Shown here piece by piece: positions 6,309 to 14,293 of a stretch of DNA of 34,481 nt; within the stretch, counting starts at the first letter, position 1; every line of letters starts with the position of its first letter. The translations under genes were made by a program, and so were the position numbers. The DNA is from Candidatus Gastranaerophilales bacterium (lineage in GTDB: Bacteria; Cyanobacteriota; Vampirovibrionia; Gastranaerophilales; Gastranaerophilaceae): assembly GCA_944325675.1 (NCBI GenBank), contig CALVAZ010000044.1:1-34481 (forward strand). Direction: 5' to 3'. The notes beneath the pieces are model-generated. The model did no database searches, was not told the DNA's origin, and saw nothing but the letters and a program-made list of their open reading frames with translations.

Positions 6309-8798
6309 ATGACTTTAGGTGACAGTACAATTAAACATAATATAAATGTGTCTCAATCACAGACATCACAAAGTGGTGTAGATTCATCAAGGGCTGTCAC
6401 AACAGGTTCAAAATTTGTTGTACCTGTCACTATTGATGAAGAGTTGCTAAAGTTAGTAGGATTAACACCTGAGGAATATTTACAGCTTACAGATAAACAA
6501 AAAGCAGAAGTAAATGACCAACTTAATCAAATCAAGAATTCTTCGGATACGACTAATTTTGGCATAAAAGGATTATATGTAGAATCAAACTCAAATATAG
6601 TGGATGGTAAATTGCCGTCTATTGAAAATCCCATTGAAACAAAGGAAGAAATAAAGGAACAAAATGAACTAATAAAGTCTGAAATTACAAAAAATCGCGA
6701 AATAACTGAATCCGACTGGAAAAAAATGTCTTCAGAAGAAAGACGTGCTTATATTAAAACAATGTTGGACGATGTTTTAAAGGATGTCCCAGAAGAAAAG
6801 TACGGCGAATTAATCAGAGAGTTTGCAGACAAGAGAATAAAGGAAAGTCGTGGTTTTACAGACGAACGCTGGGAAAAGATGTCTGCCGATCGTAAGGAGC
6901 GCCTCAGAGATCGTTTCTTTTCAGATTTTAATTTGGCGGTTGAAAACGGTTTCACAAAAGAAGATTTTGAGACTTTGTCCTATGAAGATAGGCTTCATTT
7001 GGAAATAGAACTAAGAGATAAACAAATAAATACATTGACCGAAGATTTAGAGAATATGGCAATAAACTACGCGGCAGGTAGTACAGAATCTCCGGAAAAA
7101 TTGCGTCAGCGTAATGAAGAGTTAATAACTAAATTAAAAGCTCAACAAGAAAAAACAATCCAAAGTGATAATTTGCTTGAAGCTATTAAGTCTATGGGTG
7201 CTAATCGTAATAATAATAACCCACGAGCTGGAGAATCTCAATTAAGTGATTTAGTTCAGCTAAAAAAAGATTCAAGTGATTTTAATAGCAAAAATGCAGA
7301 TTCAGTAAGTTTGCCAAGAGCATCCCATCTTGATAGAGGACAGAGAAGGGCTGCTTTTATGGAAGAGTTCAAAACTCTCTATGGCCATAATGTTGACTTT
7401 AATAATGTTGAAGATAGAAATAAATTCAACAAAATGATGACGGATAAATCTAAAGAATTACCTGTCGAGAAACAAGCTCAGGCAAAGTTTAATTATTTTA
7501 CAGATACAATTTTAGAATTATCTTCTCAAACACAATCAACTGATATAAATGTAAAAAAACGTGCAGAAGAACAATTAAATACCTTATTAGAAACGGCTTC
7601 AGAACTTGGTATTACAACAGAAGTAATTAATCAAATTGCAGCAGGCCAATTCCCACAAGAGGGAATTGGGGATTTAAATGATAGATTGGGTGATTTAGCA
7701 GCTGTAATTAATAAAATTAATGCTCCAAATCCGCGACAAAAAACATTTGTGAAAGATATATCTACTATCCAATCGCATGTAATTGCTAATGGTGTAAAAC
7801 CAAGTGAAGCATTTGATAATTTGTATATAAATGAGCAATATTCAGATGTAGTTGGTGAGGGAATTCGAGAAAATGAAGGTTCAAAAGCCGTTATCGGATA
7901 TTTAACTAGTATGACCCCGCGTTTGCATAAAGACAAACAACTTTCTGAGTATAATAAAAATATGGCATATACTTATACCCTAAAAAGAGATGCTGATATA
8001 ATAGATTCTCAAATACAATTATATGATACAATTGGTGATTTGGCTGTTGAAAATCAAAGCCACGCATATGAGACAATTATGTCATCAAACTTTGATGAAG
8101 TTCAAGAATATGCAGCGAACAATATCTATAAATTGGATGAAAGTGTAAGAGATTGGGCTGCGGATTATACAAGATCTTTGGGTAAAGAAAACCTTAATAA
8201 TGCAATCAGAATGGAGGCACCTCCAGCTACTGATTCACATAAGAGCGGTGCGTCAAATGCTAATTCTGATTTCGGATACAATGAATCAGTCAATAATTCT
8301 ACAAACTTTGTGACAAATACGATTAGTAATAATGCAAACATTTCGAATGAGATAAGTAAAAATATAGAAAATTTATCCTCCAATACAAAAAATGTTTATA
8401 ATGAAATAAATTTAAAAGAGGGGAATCTTTCCAGAGACGAAGCAATAAAATATTTCAAAAGCTTATCAAGGAAAGAACAGAGTGATCTTTTAAATGCATT
8501 ACCTGCACAATTGTTCAACAAACTTCCTGTAACAATATGCGAGAATTTCCCTGAATACGTTTCAACTTTCGTTGAAAAAGGTCGTGGTATTGAAATAATT
8601 ACAACTTGCAGCTCAGTTATAGCCAATTCTGCAATTAAAAGTATGAAAGTCGGAAGTTCTAAAACCAAAAAAGAATTAAATGAATTTATTGCCCAACACC
8701 CTGAAATGTTTAACAAAATCTCTCAAGAGGCTGCACAAAAGGCCCTCGGTGGTTCGGATGATAATAAAATAGAAAAACCATTGAAGTTCAAAGCTTGA
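6309..8798 (+). CDS. large unrecognised helical protein with short TPEE/SxEER-type repeats
   Basis: The 829-residue product has no signal peptide or membrane helix and is strongly charged, rich in Asn, Glu, Lys and Ser. At least four copies of a roughly 21-residue helix-turn-helix-like unit can be seen. They start at residues 52 (LTPEEYLQLTDKQKAEVNDQ), 132 (ITESDWKKMSSEERRAYIK), 183 (FTDERWEKMSADRKERLRD) and 215 (FTKEDFETLSYEDRLHLE). A fifth, weaker copy begins near 707 (LSRDEAIKYFKSLSRKEQ). Residues 235-285 are likely coiled coil. Residues 290-350 and 645-700 look disordered and Asn/Ser-rich. No catalytic motif is apparent, so a structural or scaffold role is conceivable. The ATG has only a weak GAGAG ahead of it. 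ispH starts 24 nt after its stop. Confidence 0.85.
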   Translation: MTLGDSTIKHNINVSQSQTSQSGVDSSRAVTTGSKFVVPVTIDEELLKLVGLTPEEYLQLTDKQKAEVNDQLNQIKNSSDTTNFGIKGLYVESNSNIVDGKLPSIENPIETKEEIKEQNELIKSEITKNREITESDWKKMSSEERRAYIKTMLDDVLKDVPEEKYGELIREFADKRIKESRGFTDERWEKMSADRKERLRDRFFSDFNLAVENGFTKEDFETLSYEDRLHLEIELRDKQINTLTEDLENMAINYAAGSTESPEKLRQRNEELITKLKAQQEKTIQSDNLLEAIKSMGANRNNNNPRAGESQLSDLVQLKKDSSDFNSKNADSVSLPRASHLDRGQRRAAFMEEFKTLYGHNVDFNNVEDRNKFNKMMTDKSKELPVEKQAQAKFNYFTDTILELSSQTQSTDINVKKRAEEQLNTLLETASELGITTEVINQIAAGQFPQEGIGDLNDRLGDLAAVINKINAPNPRQKTFVKDISTIQSHVIANGVKPSEAFDNLYINEQYSDVVGEGIRENEGSKAVIGYLTSMTPRLHKDKQLSEYNKNMAYTYTLKRDADIIDSQIQLYDTIGDLAVENQSHAYETIMSSNFDEVQEYAANNIYKLDESVRDWAADYTRSLGKENLNNAIRMEAPPATDSHKSGASNANSDFGYNESVNNSTNFVTNTISNNANISNEISKNIENLSSNTKNVYNEINLKEGNLSRDEAIKYFKSLSRKEQSDLLNALPAQLFNKLPVTICENFPEYVSTFVEKGRGIEIITTCSSVIANSAIKSMKVGSSKTKKELNEFIAQHPEMFNKISQEAAQKALGGSDDNKIEKPLKFKA

Positions 8799-8822
8799 TT
8801 TTAAATGATTTTTGTTATTTAA

Positions 8823-9743
8823 TTGTCTTACAGCGGTTCGCCGCGAGTTCAAAAGAAAGAAGACAATTTCAAATTGCCGAAAGAAATAGTTTTAGCAAAG
8901 CATGCGGGATTTTGTTACGGTGTCAAAAGAGCCGTTGAGACCACTAAGAAGTTAAAAGCCGAAAACCCTGATAAAAAAGTTTTTGTATTGGGAGAATTGA
9001 TTCATAATACTCAAGTTATCCATGAGCTTGAGGCTTTGGGAATAAAAACTCTTACCGAAATTCCTGAAAAAGGTGAAGGAATTTGTGTTATAAGAAGTCA
9101 TGGTGAAAGCCCTCAGGTTATTGAAAAAATTAAACAGGCAGGCTTTGAACCTGTTGATTTGACCTGCCCCGATGTCAAAAAAGTTCAGCATAAGGCAATT
9201 GAGTTGGCAAAAGAAGGTTACTTTGTTGTTATCGTAGGCAAATCCGAGCACCCTGAAGTTATTGCAATTAAAGCTAATGCAGAGCTTTATACGGATAAAG
9301 TGGTTGTTGCAAGTTCTGTTGAAAAATTAAAGCCAATCGAGGCTGAATTGAAATCTCACAGAAAAATAGGGGTTGTAGTTCAAACGACTCAAAGAATTAC
9401 GACTTTGACGCCGATTGTTGAATATTTAACAACTATTGCAAAAGAATTACACGTTGCAAATACGATTTGTGCAAGCACTTCAATGCGGCAAACTGAAGCC
9501 CGTGAATTGGCGCAAAATAGTGATTTGATGATAGTTGTAGGTTCTAAAAAAAGTGCTAATACCACTCACTTGGCAGAAATTCTTAAAGATATTACAAAAA
9601 CAATTCACATTGAAAATGACGAAGAACTTGAAAAATATATTAATTTAATCGAAAATTCCGAAAAAATATCAATTACCGCAGGAGCGTCAACTCCTGAGGT
9701 TGTAATAGAAAAAGTCATTAATAAAATTAGAAAAGGAGAATAA
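8823..9743 (+). CDS. ispH: 4-hydroxy-3-methylbut-2-enyl diphosphate reductase
   Basis: IspH is the [4Fe-4S] enzyme for the last step of the MEP isoprenoid pathway. It reduces HMBPP to IPP and DMAPP. The 306-residue protein has the three cluster cysteines in context: HAGFCYGV (Cys31), DLTCPDV near 115, and TICASTSMRQTE near 218. It also has the family motifs IRSHGE, GKSEHPEV, VVQTT and AGASTPE. The likely start is TTG at 8823. It has no ribosome-binding site and adds about 20 residues relative to the shortest homologues; a second in-frame TTG at 8874 is possible. rpsA begins 5 nt after its stop. The two are fused or adjacent in Clostridia, so this pairing recalls that arrangement. Confidence 0.95.
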   Translation: MSYSGSPRVQKKEDNFKLPKEIVLAKHAGFCYGVKRAVETTKKLKAENPDKKVFVLGELIHNTQVIHELEALGIKTLTEIPEKGEGICVIRSHGESPQVIEKIKQAGFEPVDLTCPDVKKVQHKAIELAKEGYFVVIVGKSEHPEVIAIKANAELYTDKVVVASSVEKLKPIEAELKSHRKIGVVVQTTQRITTLTPIVEYLTTIAKELHVANTICASTSMRQTEARELAQNSDLMIVVGSKKSANTTHLAEILKDITKTIHIENDEELEKYINLIENSEKISITAGASTPEVVIEKVINKIRKGE

Positions 9744-9748
9744 TAAAA

Positions 9749-10822
9749 ATGACAACAACATTAGAAAAAACATCTATGGATGAATTTGAAAGACTTTTGG
9801 AAGAAAGTTTTTCAAAAACTTATTCAGTAGCTGATATCGTTGAAGGTTCAGTTGCAAAAAAAGAACAAGACGGCTATTTGGTAAGTGTTCGCGGTGCGAA
9901 AACAGAAGCATTTTTGCCAAGCAAAGAAATCCCTTCAGGTGAAGGCGCTGAAACTTTAGAAATTGGCGATGTTAAAGAATTTTATGTATTAAAGGAAGAA
10001 AATGACGAGGAAGGTATGCTTCTTTCTCTTAAACGTATTGCTTTTGCTCAGGCTTGGGCTCAATTGAATGATGCAAAAATTCAAGGTGATACTATTTTGG
10101 CAAAAGTTGTTTCAGTAGTTAAAGGCGGCGTTTTGGTTGATGTTGCTGATTTAAAAGGCTTCATCCCGTCATCACAATTAAGAACAGGAACACCTTTCGA
10201 TGGATTGGTTGATCAAAAAATCGAAGTTAAAGTTTTGGAAGCTGATCCTAAGAAAAATAAATTGATTCTTTCACAACGTCAAGCAGTTGCTGAACAACGT
10301 GATCAGGTTGTCGATAATATTTTATCAACATTGGAAGAAGGTCAAGTTGTTAAAGGCGAAGTTGTTAGAATTGCAGATTTCGGTGCGTTTGTTGACATTA
10401 ACGGTATTGACGGTTTGTTGCCTATTTCTGAGATTTCTTGGTCAAGAATTAAACATCCTTCTGATGTTATTTCTTTGGGTGAAACTATTGAAGTTAAAAT
10501 TATTAAAATTGATAGTGAATTGAAAAGAATTTCTCTATCTTTGAAGAGAATGGGTGAAGACCCATGGCAGCAAATTGAAGGTCAATTTGAGGAAGGTCAG
10601 GTAATTACAGGTACTGTTAATAAAGTTACCGGTTTTGGTGCGTTCATTAATATTTTCCCGGGCGTTGAAGCTCTATTACCTGTTTCTGAAATGGCTGAAG
10701 AAAATGTTAATCCGTTTAATCAATTCAAAGTTGGCGACAGTGTAGAAGTTCTTATCAAGAAATTCACTCCGCAAGAACACAGAATTGCGTTAAGCATTAA
10801 AGACATCAACAAAGATGCATAA
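9749..10822 (+). CDS. rpsA: 30S ribosomal protein S1 (four S1 domains)
   Basis: S1 binds mRNA at the 30S platform and helps recruit messages with weak ribosome-binding sites. The 357-residue protein has four OB-fold S1 domains at about residues 26-94, 113-177, 198-267 and 282-351. The last two carry the best RNA-binding signature (FGAFVDINGIDGLLPISE, FGAFINIFPGVEALLPVSE). It is shorter than the six-domain E. coli protein, as in cyanobacteria and Firmicutes. AAGGAG lies about 10 nt before the ATG. It is the distal gene of ispH-rpsA, with a strong terminator 5 nt after the stop. Confidence 0.93.
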   Translation: MTTTLEKTSMDEFERLLEESFSKTYSVADIVEGSVAKKEQDGYLVSVRGAKTEAFLPSKEIPSGEGAETLEIGDVKEFYVLKEENDEEGMLLSLKRIAFAQAWAQLNDAKIQGDTILAKVVSVVKGGVLVDVADLKGFIPSSQLRTGTPFDGLVDQKIEVKVLEADPKKNKLILSQRQAVAEQRDQVVDNILSTLEEGQVVKGEVVRIADFGAFVDINGIDGLLPISEISWSRIKHPSDVISLGETIEVKIIKIDSELKRISLSLKRMGEDPWQQIEGQFEEGQVITGTVNKVTGFGAFINIFPGVEALLPVSEMAEENVNPFNQFKVGDSVEVLIKKFTPQEHRIALSIKDINKDA

Positions 10823-10826
10823 GTTG

Positions 10827-10855
10827 AAAAAGCTCCCGAAAGGGAGCTTTTTTTA
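10827..10855 (+). terminator. Rho-independent terminator after rpsA
   Basis: AAAGCTCCC (10829-10837), a GAAA loop, GGGAGCTTT (10842-10850), then a T-run. It starts 5 nt after the rpsA stop. Confidence 0.95.
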
Positions 10856-10915
10856 TGATTTCGAAATAAATTCGGAATGACAAAAAATCGTTTTCGCCCT
10901 CTTGAATCTGTTTCT

Positions 10916-11137
10916 CTATTTCTGTTCGTATATTAAATCGTTTACTGTTACGCCGAATACTTCCGATATTTTTACTAATGTCGAAATTTTTGGTTCTGAT
11001 AATTCGTTTTCTATAGAACTTATTTGTTGGTTGCTCATTTGAATTTTTTCGGCAAGTTGTTCTTGACTTATTCGATACTTTGTTCTTAAAAGTCTTATAT
11101 TATCTGCAATGTTTTTTAATAAAGTTCCTTGATCCAT
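10916..11137 (-). CDS. small XRE-family HTH transcriptional regulator
   Basis: A 73-residue DNA-binding protein made almost entirely of one Cro/C1-type helix-turn-helix (IRLLRTKYRISQEQLAEKIQ, then NQQISSIENELSEPKISTLVKISEVFGVTVNDLI). The reading frame stays open 34 codons further upstream. That extension is Tyr/Asn-rich low-complexity sequence encoded by the promoter region, so I take ATG at 11137 as the start. No ribosome-binding site precedes it. A TATAAT on the minus strand (11150-11145) ends 7 nt before this ATG, which points to a leaderless message. It diverges from the 11240 gene across an AT-rich region with imperfect palindromes and probably autoregulates there. Confidence 0.85.
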   Translation of the reverse strand: MDQGTLLKNIADNIRLLRTKYRISQEQLAEKIQMSNQQISSIENELSEPKISTLVKISEVFGVTVNDLIYEQK

Positions 11138-11144
11138 TTTTTTT

Positions 11145-11220
11145 ATTATAAACCTATTGCATTTTAAATATAATCTGCTATAATTGTAATTATTATAACT
11201 ATATTTATAAAAATTATAAT
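11145..11220. promoter_or_regulatory. divergent promoter/operator region between the XRE gene and the 11240 gene
   Basis: On the minus strand TATAAT (11150-11145) serves the XRE gene. On the plus strand TTGTAA (11184-11189) with TATAAA (11206-11211, 16-nt spacer), or TATAAT (11215-11220), could serve the 11240 gene. The stretch 11178-11223 is dense in imperfect inverted repeats of the TATAATT.TAATTATA kind, suitable for a dimeric regulator. Confidence 0.4.
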
Positions 11221-11239
11221 TATACAAGAATACAGACAA

Positions 11240-11461
11240 ATGAATAAAGAAATAATTGACAAACTTTTTGAAATAAGCAATATACTAACAGAAATTGAGC
11301 ATTTGTTAGAAATTGCCACAAAATATTGTGAATTGAGCGAGGAAGATTATTCGAAAATAACAATGATGTTTCTTATTATGCAAGACAAAGTACGCCAATT
11401 ACAGGAATTGGATGATAGTATGTTTGGCTTATGCAAAGACGAAAATTATTCTCCAAAATAG
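11240..11461 (+). CDS. small unrecognised helical protein
   Basis: A 73-residue acidic protein predicted to be all-helical ([20 protein letters not shown], then [20 protein letters not shown]). It has heptad-like hydrophobic spacing and no membrane segment. No Shine-Dalgarno sequence precedes the ATG. It diverges from the XRE regulator, an arrangement typical of a regulator with its target or of a toxin-antitoxin-like pair, but nothing identifies a toxin. Its last 16 nt overlap the 3' end of the convergent sigma-factor gene, which supports neither gene ending there by chance nor its being essential. Confidence 0.6.
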   Translation: MNKEIIDKLFEISNILTEIEHLLEIATKYCELSEEDYSKITMMFLIMQDKVRQLQELDDSMFGLCKDENYSPK

Positions 11462-12450
11462 TTTTTCAATCCTACGGTGAGCTTTTTATTCTTGCAAAGT
11501 TTTTTAAGTTTAGCTATGGCGCGATTTTCAATTTGTCGGATACGTTCTCTTGATACTCCGTATTGTGAACCTATTTCATCAAGAGTCTTTTTTACCCCGT
11601 TATTATCCAAGCCATATCGTAAAATTAATACATCACGTTCTTTTTGGCTAAGTTGATTTAAAATTCTTCTTATATCTTCTAATAAATTTTCCTGTGACAC
11701 GCGGCTATCCGGTGTTATAGTGCTTTCATCAACTATAAAATCAGATAATTTTGTTGCATCTTCATCAGAGCTTGCAGGGGTATCCATGCTTATAGTTGAT
11801 TGTGCAGCTTTAACAATTGATGTTAGTTTTGTGACAGGGACGCCTAATCTATAAGCGATTTCTTGTTTTGTTGGAGAATGACCGAGTTCTGTCGTTAGAT
11901 CCAAGGTCGCGCGTCGAATTTTCCCCAATGATTCTATCATGTGGATTGGTAATCTTATTATTCTTGCTTTATCTGCGATTGCACGAGTGATTGATTGTTG
12001 TATCCACCAGGTTGCATAGGTTGAAAATTTGTAGCCCTTGGTGTAATCAAATCGTCCTGCAGCTTTCATAAGCCCCATATTACCCTCCTGAATTAAATCA
12101 AGAAAAGATAATCCGCGACCTATATATTTTTTTGCAATACTTACAACCAGTCTTAGGTTTGCGTTTACCAGTAAATCTTTTGAAAAATCATCGTGTTCAT
12201 CTTTAATTTTTTTTGCTAAATCAAGCTCTTGTTCCGATGATAAAAGCGGAATTTTACCTATTTGCTGTAAATAAATTCTCACGCTATCATCTGCATTAAC
12301 TGATGACAAACTTTCTTGCACCCGAGGATCTTCTACTGATTCAAGTACGTTTTCTTCGTCGTCATCTTCGGTTTGAATTTTACTGAAATCTATATTTTCA
12401 TCGGAAATGTCATCTGTCATTATTCCGAATTTTTCAAATTCTTTTTTCAT
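11446..12450 (-). CDS. sigma70-family RNA polymerase sigma factor (RpoD/SigA-like)
   Basis: The protein directs core RNA polymerase to -35/-10 promoters. The 334 residues include an acidic N-terminal tail and region 1.2 ([16 protein letters not shown], about 56-71). Region 2 follows ([48 protein letters not shown]), with the -10-recognition helix. Region 3 comes next, then region 4.2 ([20 protein letters not shown], with the -35 helix-turn-helix) near the C-terminus. The full region 1.1 and non-conserved insert of E. coli RpoD are missing. That fits either the primary factor of a compact lineage or a group 2 factor; the sequence alone does not decide. TGGAGT precedes the ATG by about 9 nt. 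It lies 79 nt downstream of rlmB. Confidence 0.92.
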   Translation of the reverse strand: MKKEFEKFGIMTDDISDENIDFSKIQTEDDDEENVLESVEDPRVQESLSSVNADDSVRIYLQQIGKIPLLSSEQELDLAKKIKDEHDDFSKDLLVNANLRLVVSIAKKYIGRGLSFLDLIQEGNMGLMKAAGRFDYTKGYKFSTYATWWIQQSITRAIADKARIIRLPIHMIESLGKIRRATLDLTTELGHSPTKQEIAYRLGVPVTKLTSIVKAAQSTISMDTPASSDEDATKLSDFIVDESTITPDSRVSQENLLEDIRRILNQLSQKERDVLILRYGLDNNGVKKTLDEIGSQYGVSRERIRQIENRAIAKLKKLCKNKKLTVGLKNYFGE

Positions 12451-12529
12451 GTCATTTACTCCATGATTTTATATTACAATAACTTTTCAACGTTAGCTTA
12501 TTTGTAATATTATTTAACTTTATTGCAGG

Positions 12530-13279
12530 TTATTTTTTGCTCTCTTCTGTAATGCGTTGACGTACTACTTCGAAAATTATTGCACTTAGTGCGTTTGAAA
12601 CATTAAGTGAATTAAAATCATTCATCATAGGAATTTTTACTACAAAATCAGATAGTTTAAGCAGTGATTTCGAAACTCCTGCGTGTTCAGCACCCATAAT
12701 TATTGCCGAATTCATATTACAATAATCTACGTTGTAATAATTATCTTTTGCAGACGCGTCTGTTGCAATTATCCACCAGTCGCTATTTTTTAATTTCTGG
12801 ACAGCACTGACAAGACTATTGACTTTTATGATCGGAATATGATTTATAGCACCGGCACTGGTTTTTTCTACAACGGAATTTACCAGAACATTCCTGCGTG
12901 ATGGAACAACAATAGCACTTACTCCTGCGCAAACACAAGTTCTTATGATTGCACCTAAATTGTGAGGATCCTCAACTCCATCCAACAGGACAATTGCTTC
13001 ATTTTCGTGTTTTTCCCCTAAAAAGTCATCAAGTTCTGTATATTTTATTGGCGAAACAAAAGCAATTATTCCCTGATGATTATATTCGGCGTAATTTTGG
13101 AATTTTTCTTTTGCCACAAATTGGTAGATGACTCCGTTTTGTTGCGCAAGTTCTTTAATTTTATTTATTTTAGAATCACCATGAATATTTTTTGAGATAA
13201 TAATTTTATTTATTTCTCGTTCGCCTGCTATGAGTGCTTCTAATACCGAATTTTTTCCAAAAATAATATCGCTGTTCAT
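12530..13279 (-). CDS. rlmB: TrmH/SpoU-family RNA 2'-O-methyltransferase (RlmB-like)
   Basis: SPOUT enzymes of this group methylate the 2'-hydroxyl of a guanosine in 23S rRNA using S-adenosylmethionine. The 249-residue protein has an N-terminal RNA-binding L30e-like domain (IIFGKNSVLEALIAG onward). The knotted methyltransferase domain follows: LLDGVEDPHNLGAIIRT (motif 1), IIMGAEHAGVS (motif 2) and SLNVSNALSAIIFEVVRQR (motif 3). The usual IPM.G before SLNVS is IPMMNDF here, a small deviation. The start ATG overlaps the nadA stop by one base (TAATG), so translation is probably coupled. The exact target nucleotide is inferred from family only. Confidence 0.9.
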   Translation of the reverse strand: MNSDIIFGKNSVLEALIAGEREINKIIISKNIHGDSKINKIKELAQQNGVIYQFVAKEKFQNYAEYNHQGIIAFVSPIKYTELDDFLGEKHENEAIVLLDGVEDPHNLGAIIRTCVCAGVSAIVVPSRRNVLVNSVVEKTSAGAINHIPIIKVNSLVSAVQKLKNSDWWIIATDASAKDNYYNVDYCNMNSAIIMGAEHAGVSKSLLKLSDFVVKIPMMNDFNSLNVSNALSAIIFEVVRQRITEESKK

Positions 13280-14187
13280 TATTTTGAAACCTCAAGCATT
13301 CTGTTAATACAACCAAGTGCTTTTGTGGCCAAGTCTTTATCTACATTGATTTCGTGTTCTTCTTTTATTAGAGAGTTATATATGTCCTCGAGGGTATGCC
13401 ATTTCATATTTTGACATACAATATTATCCTTTATCATGATGAATTCTTTTTCTGGGAAGTCCCTTTTTAGTCTGTCATAGACGCCTTTTTCTGTGGCGAT
13501 TATAAATTGTTTTGCATCGTTTTCTTTAGCGTACTTCATTATCCCTGTGGTGCTGCCCACATAATCGGAAATTTCGGTCACTGACTTATGGCATTCAGGA
13601 TGAGTTAAAATTTTTGCATTTGGATATGCCTGTCTTGCTTTTTTAATATCTTCTGCTTTTATTCTCAAATGTGTTGGGCAATATCCGGGGTATGTTATTA
13701 CTTCTACTCCATCAAGTTTTGATTCTACCCATTTACCTAAGTAAGTATCGGGTAGGAATAATACTTTGTCTGTTTTTAAACTTTCTACTATTTTTATTGC
13801 GTTTGAACTTGTGCAGCATATATCACATTCTGATTTAACCTCAGCTGTTGAATTTATATAGCAAACTGTTGGAATATCCGGATATTTTGATTTGAATTCT
13901 CTTAACTGTTGCAAATTTACCATGTCTGCCATTTGGCAACCGGATTTTATGTTGGGCAGTAGAACCTTTTTATCAGGAGATAATATTTTGGCAGTCTGTG
14001 CCATGAAATAAACTCCTGCAAAAACTATTATATCAGCATTTGTTTTTGCGGCCATTTGGCTTAAGTATAATGAATCACCGACATAATCCGCCACATCATC
14101 TATTTCGGCATTTTGGTAACAATGTGCAAGGATTACAGCATTTTTTTCTTTCTTAAGTTTTGTTATATTTTCAATCAGTTGATTCAT
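13279..14187 (-). CDS. nadA: quinolinate synthase A
   Basis: NadA condenses iminoaspartate with dihydroxyacetone phosphate to quinolinate in de novo NAD synthesis, using a [4Fe-4S] cluster. The 302 residues are the usual length. The three cluster ligands occur at Cys84 (SGCQMAD), Cys170 (PGYCPTH) and Cys258 (VCQNMK), a spacing almost identical to characterised enzymes. AHCYQNAEIDDVADYVGDS near 21 and LPDTYLG near 145 are also typical. Neither nadB nor nadC is nearby, but nadK (1491) provides the next step toward NADP. GGAGGA lies about 10 nt before the ATG. It leads the nadA-rlmB pair and diverges from the pilus genes. Confidence 0.97.
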   Translation of the reverse strand: MNQLIENITKLKKEKNAVILAHCYQNAEIDDVADYVGDSLYLSQMAAKTNADIIVFAGVYFMAQTAKILSPDKKVLLPNIKSGCQMADMVNLQQLREFKSKYPDIPTVCYINSTAEVKSECDICCTSSNAIKIVESLKTDKVLFLPDTYLGKWVESKLDGVEVITYPGYCPTHLRIKAEDIKKARQAYPNAKILTHPECHKSVTEISDYVGSTTGIMKYAKENDAKQFIIATEKGVYDRLKRDFPEKEFIMIKDNIVCQNMKWHTLEDIYNSLIKEEHEINVDKDLATKALGCINRMLEVSK

Positions 14188-14228
14188 TAAAGCCTATATC
14201 CTCCGTATAGTGTAAATTTATGTTAAAT

Positions 14229-14258
14229 TTGAGATGTTTATAAAATATATTGTATAAT
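14229..14258 (+). promoter_or_regulatory. sigma70 promoter for the pilMN-pilO pair
   Basis: TTGAGA (14229-14234), an 18-nt spacer and a perfect TATAAT (14253-14258). The predicted leader to the ATG at 14294 is about 30 nt. Confidence 0.65.
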
Positions 14259-14293
14259 AAAAATAAGAATTAAGTGCAAAATTAACGGAAATT

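Noticed and set aside
10856-10915. Short stretch with ATTTCGAAATAAATTCGG after the rpsA terminator
   Set aside because: It resembles parts of dispersed intergenic repeats but no second copy exists in the window, so a repeat cannot be called.
11138-11239. 34-codon upstream extension of the XRE regulator
   Set aside because: The sequence is the divergent promoter region, codes for low-complexity Tyr/Asn residues, and a -10 box sits next to the internal ATG.
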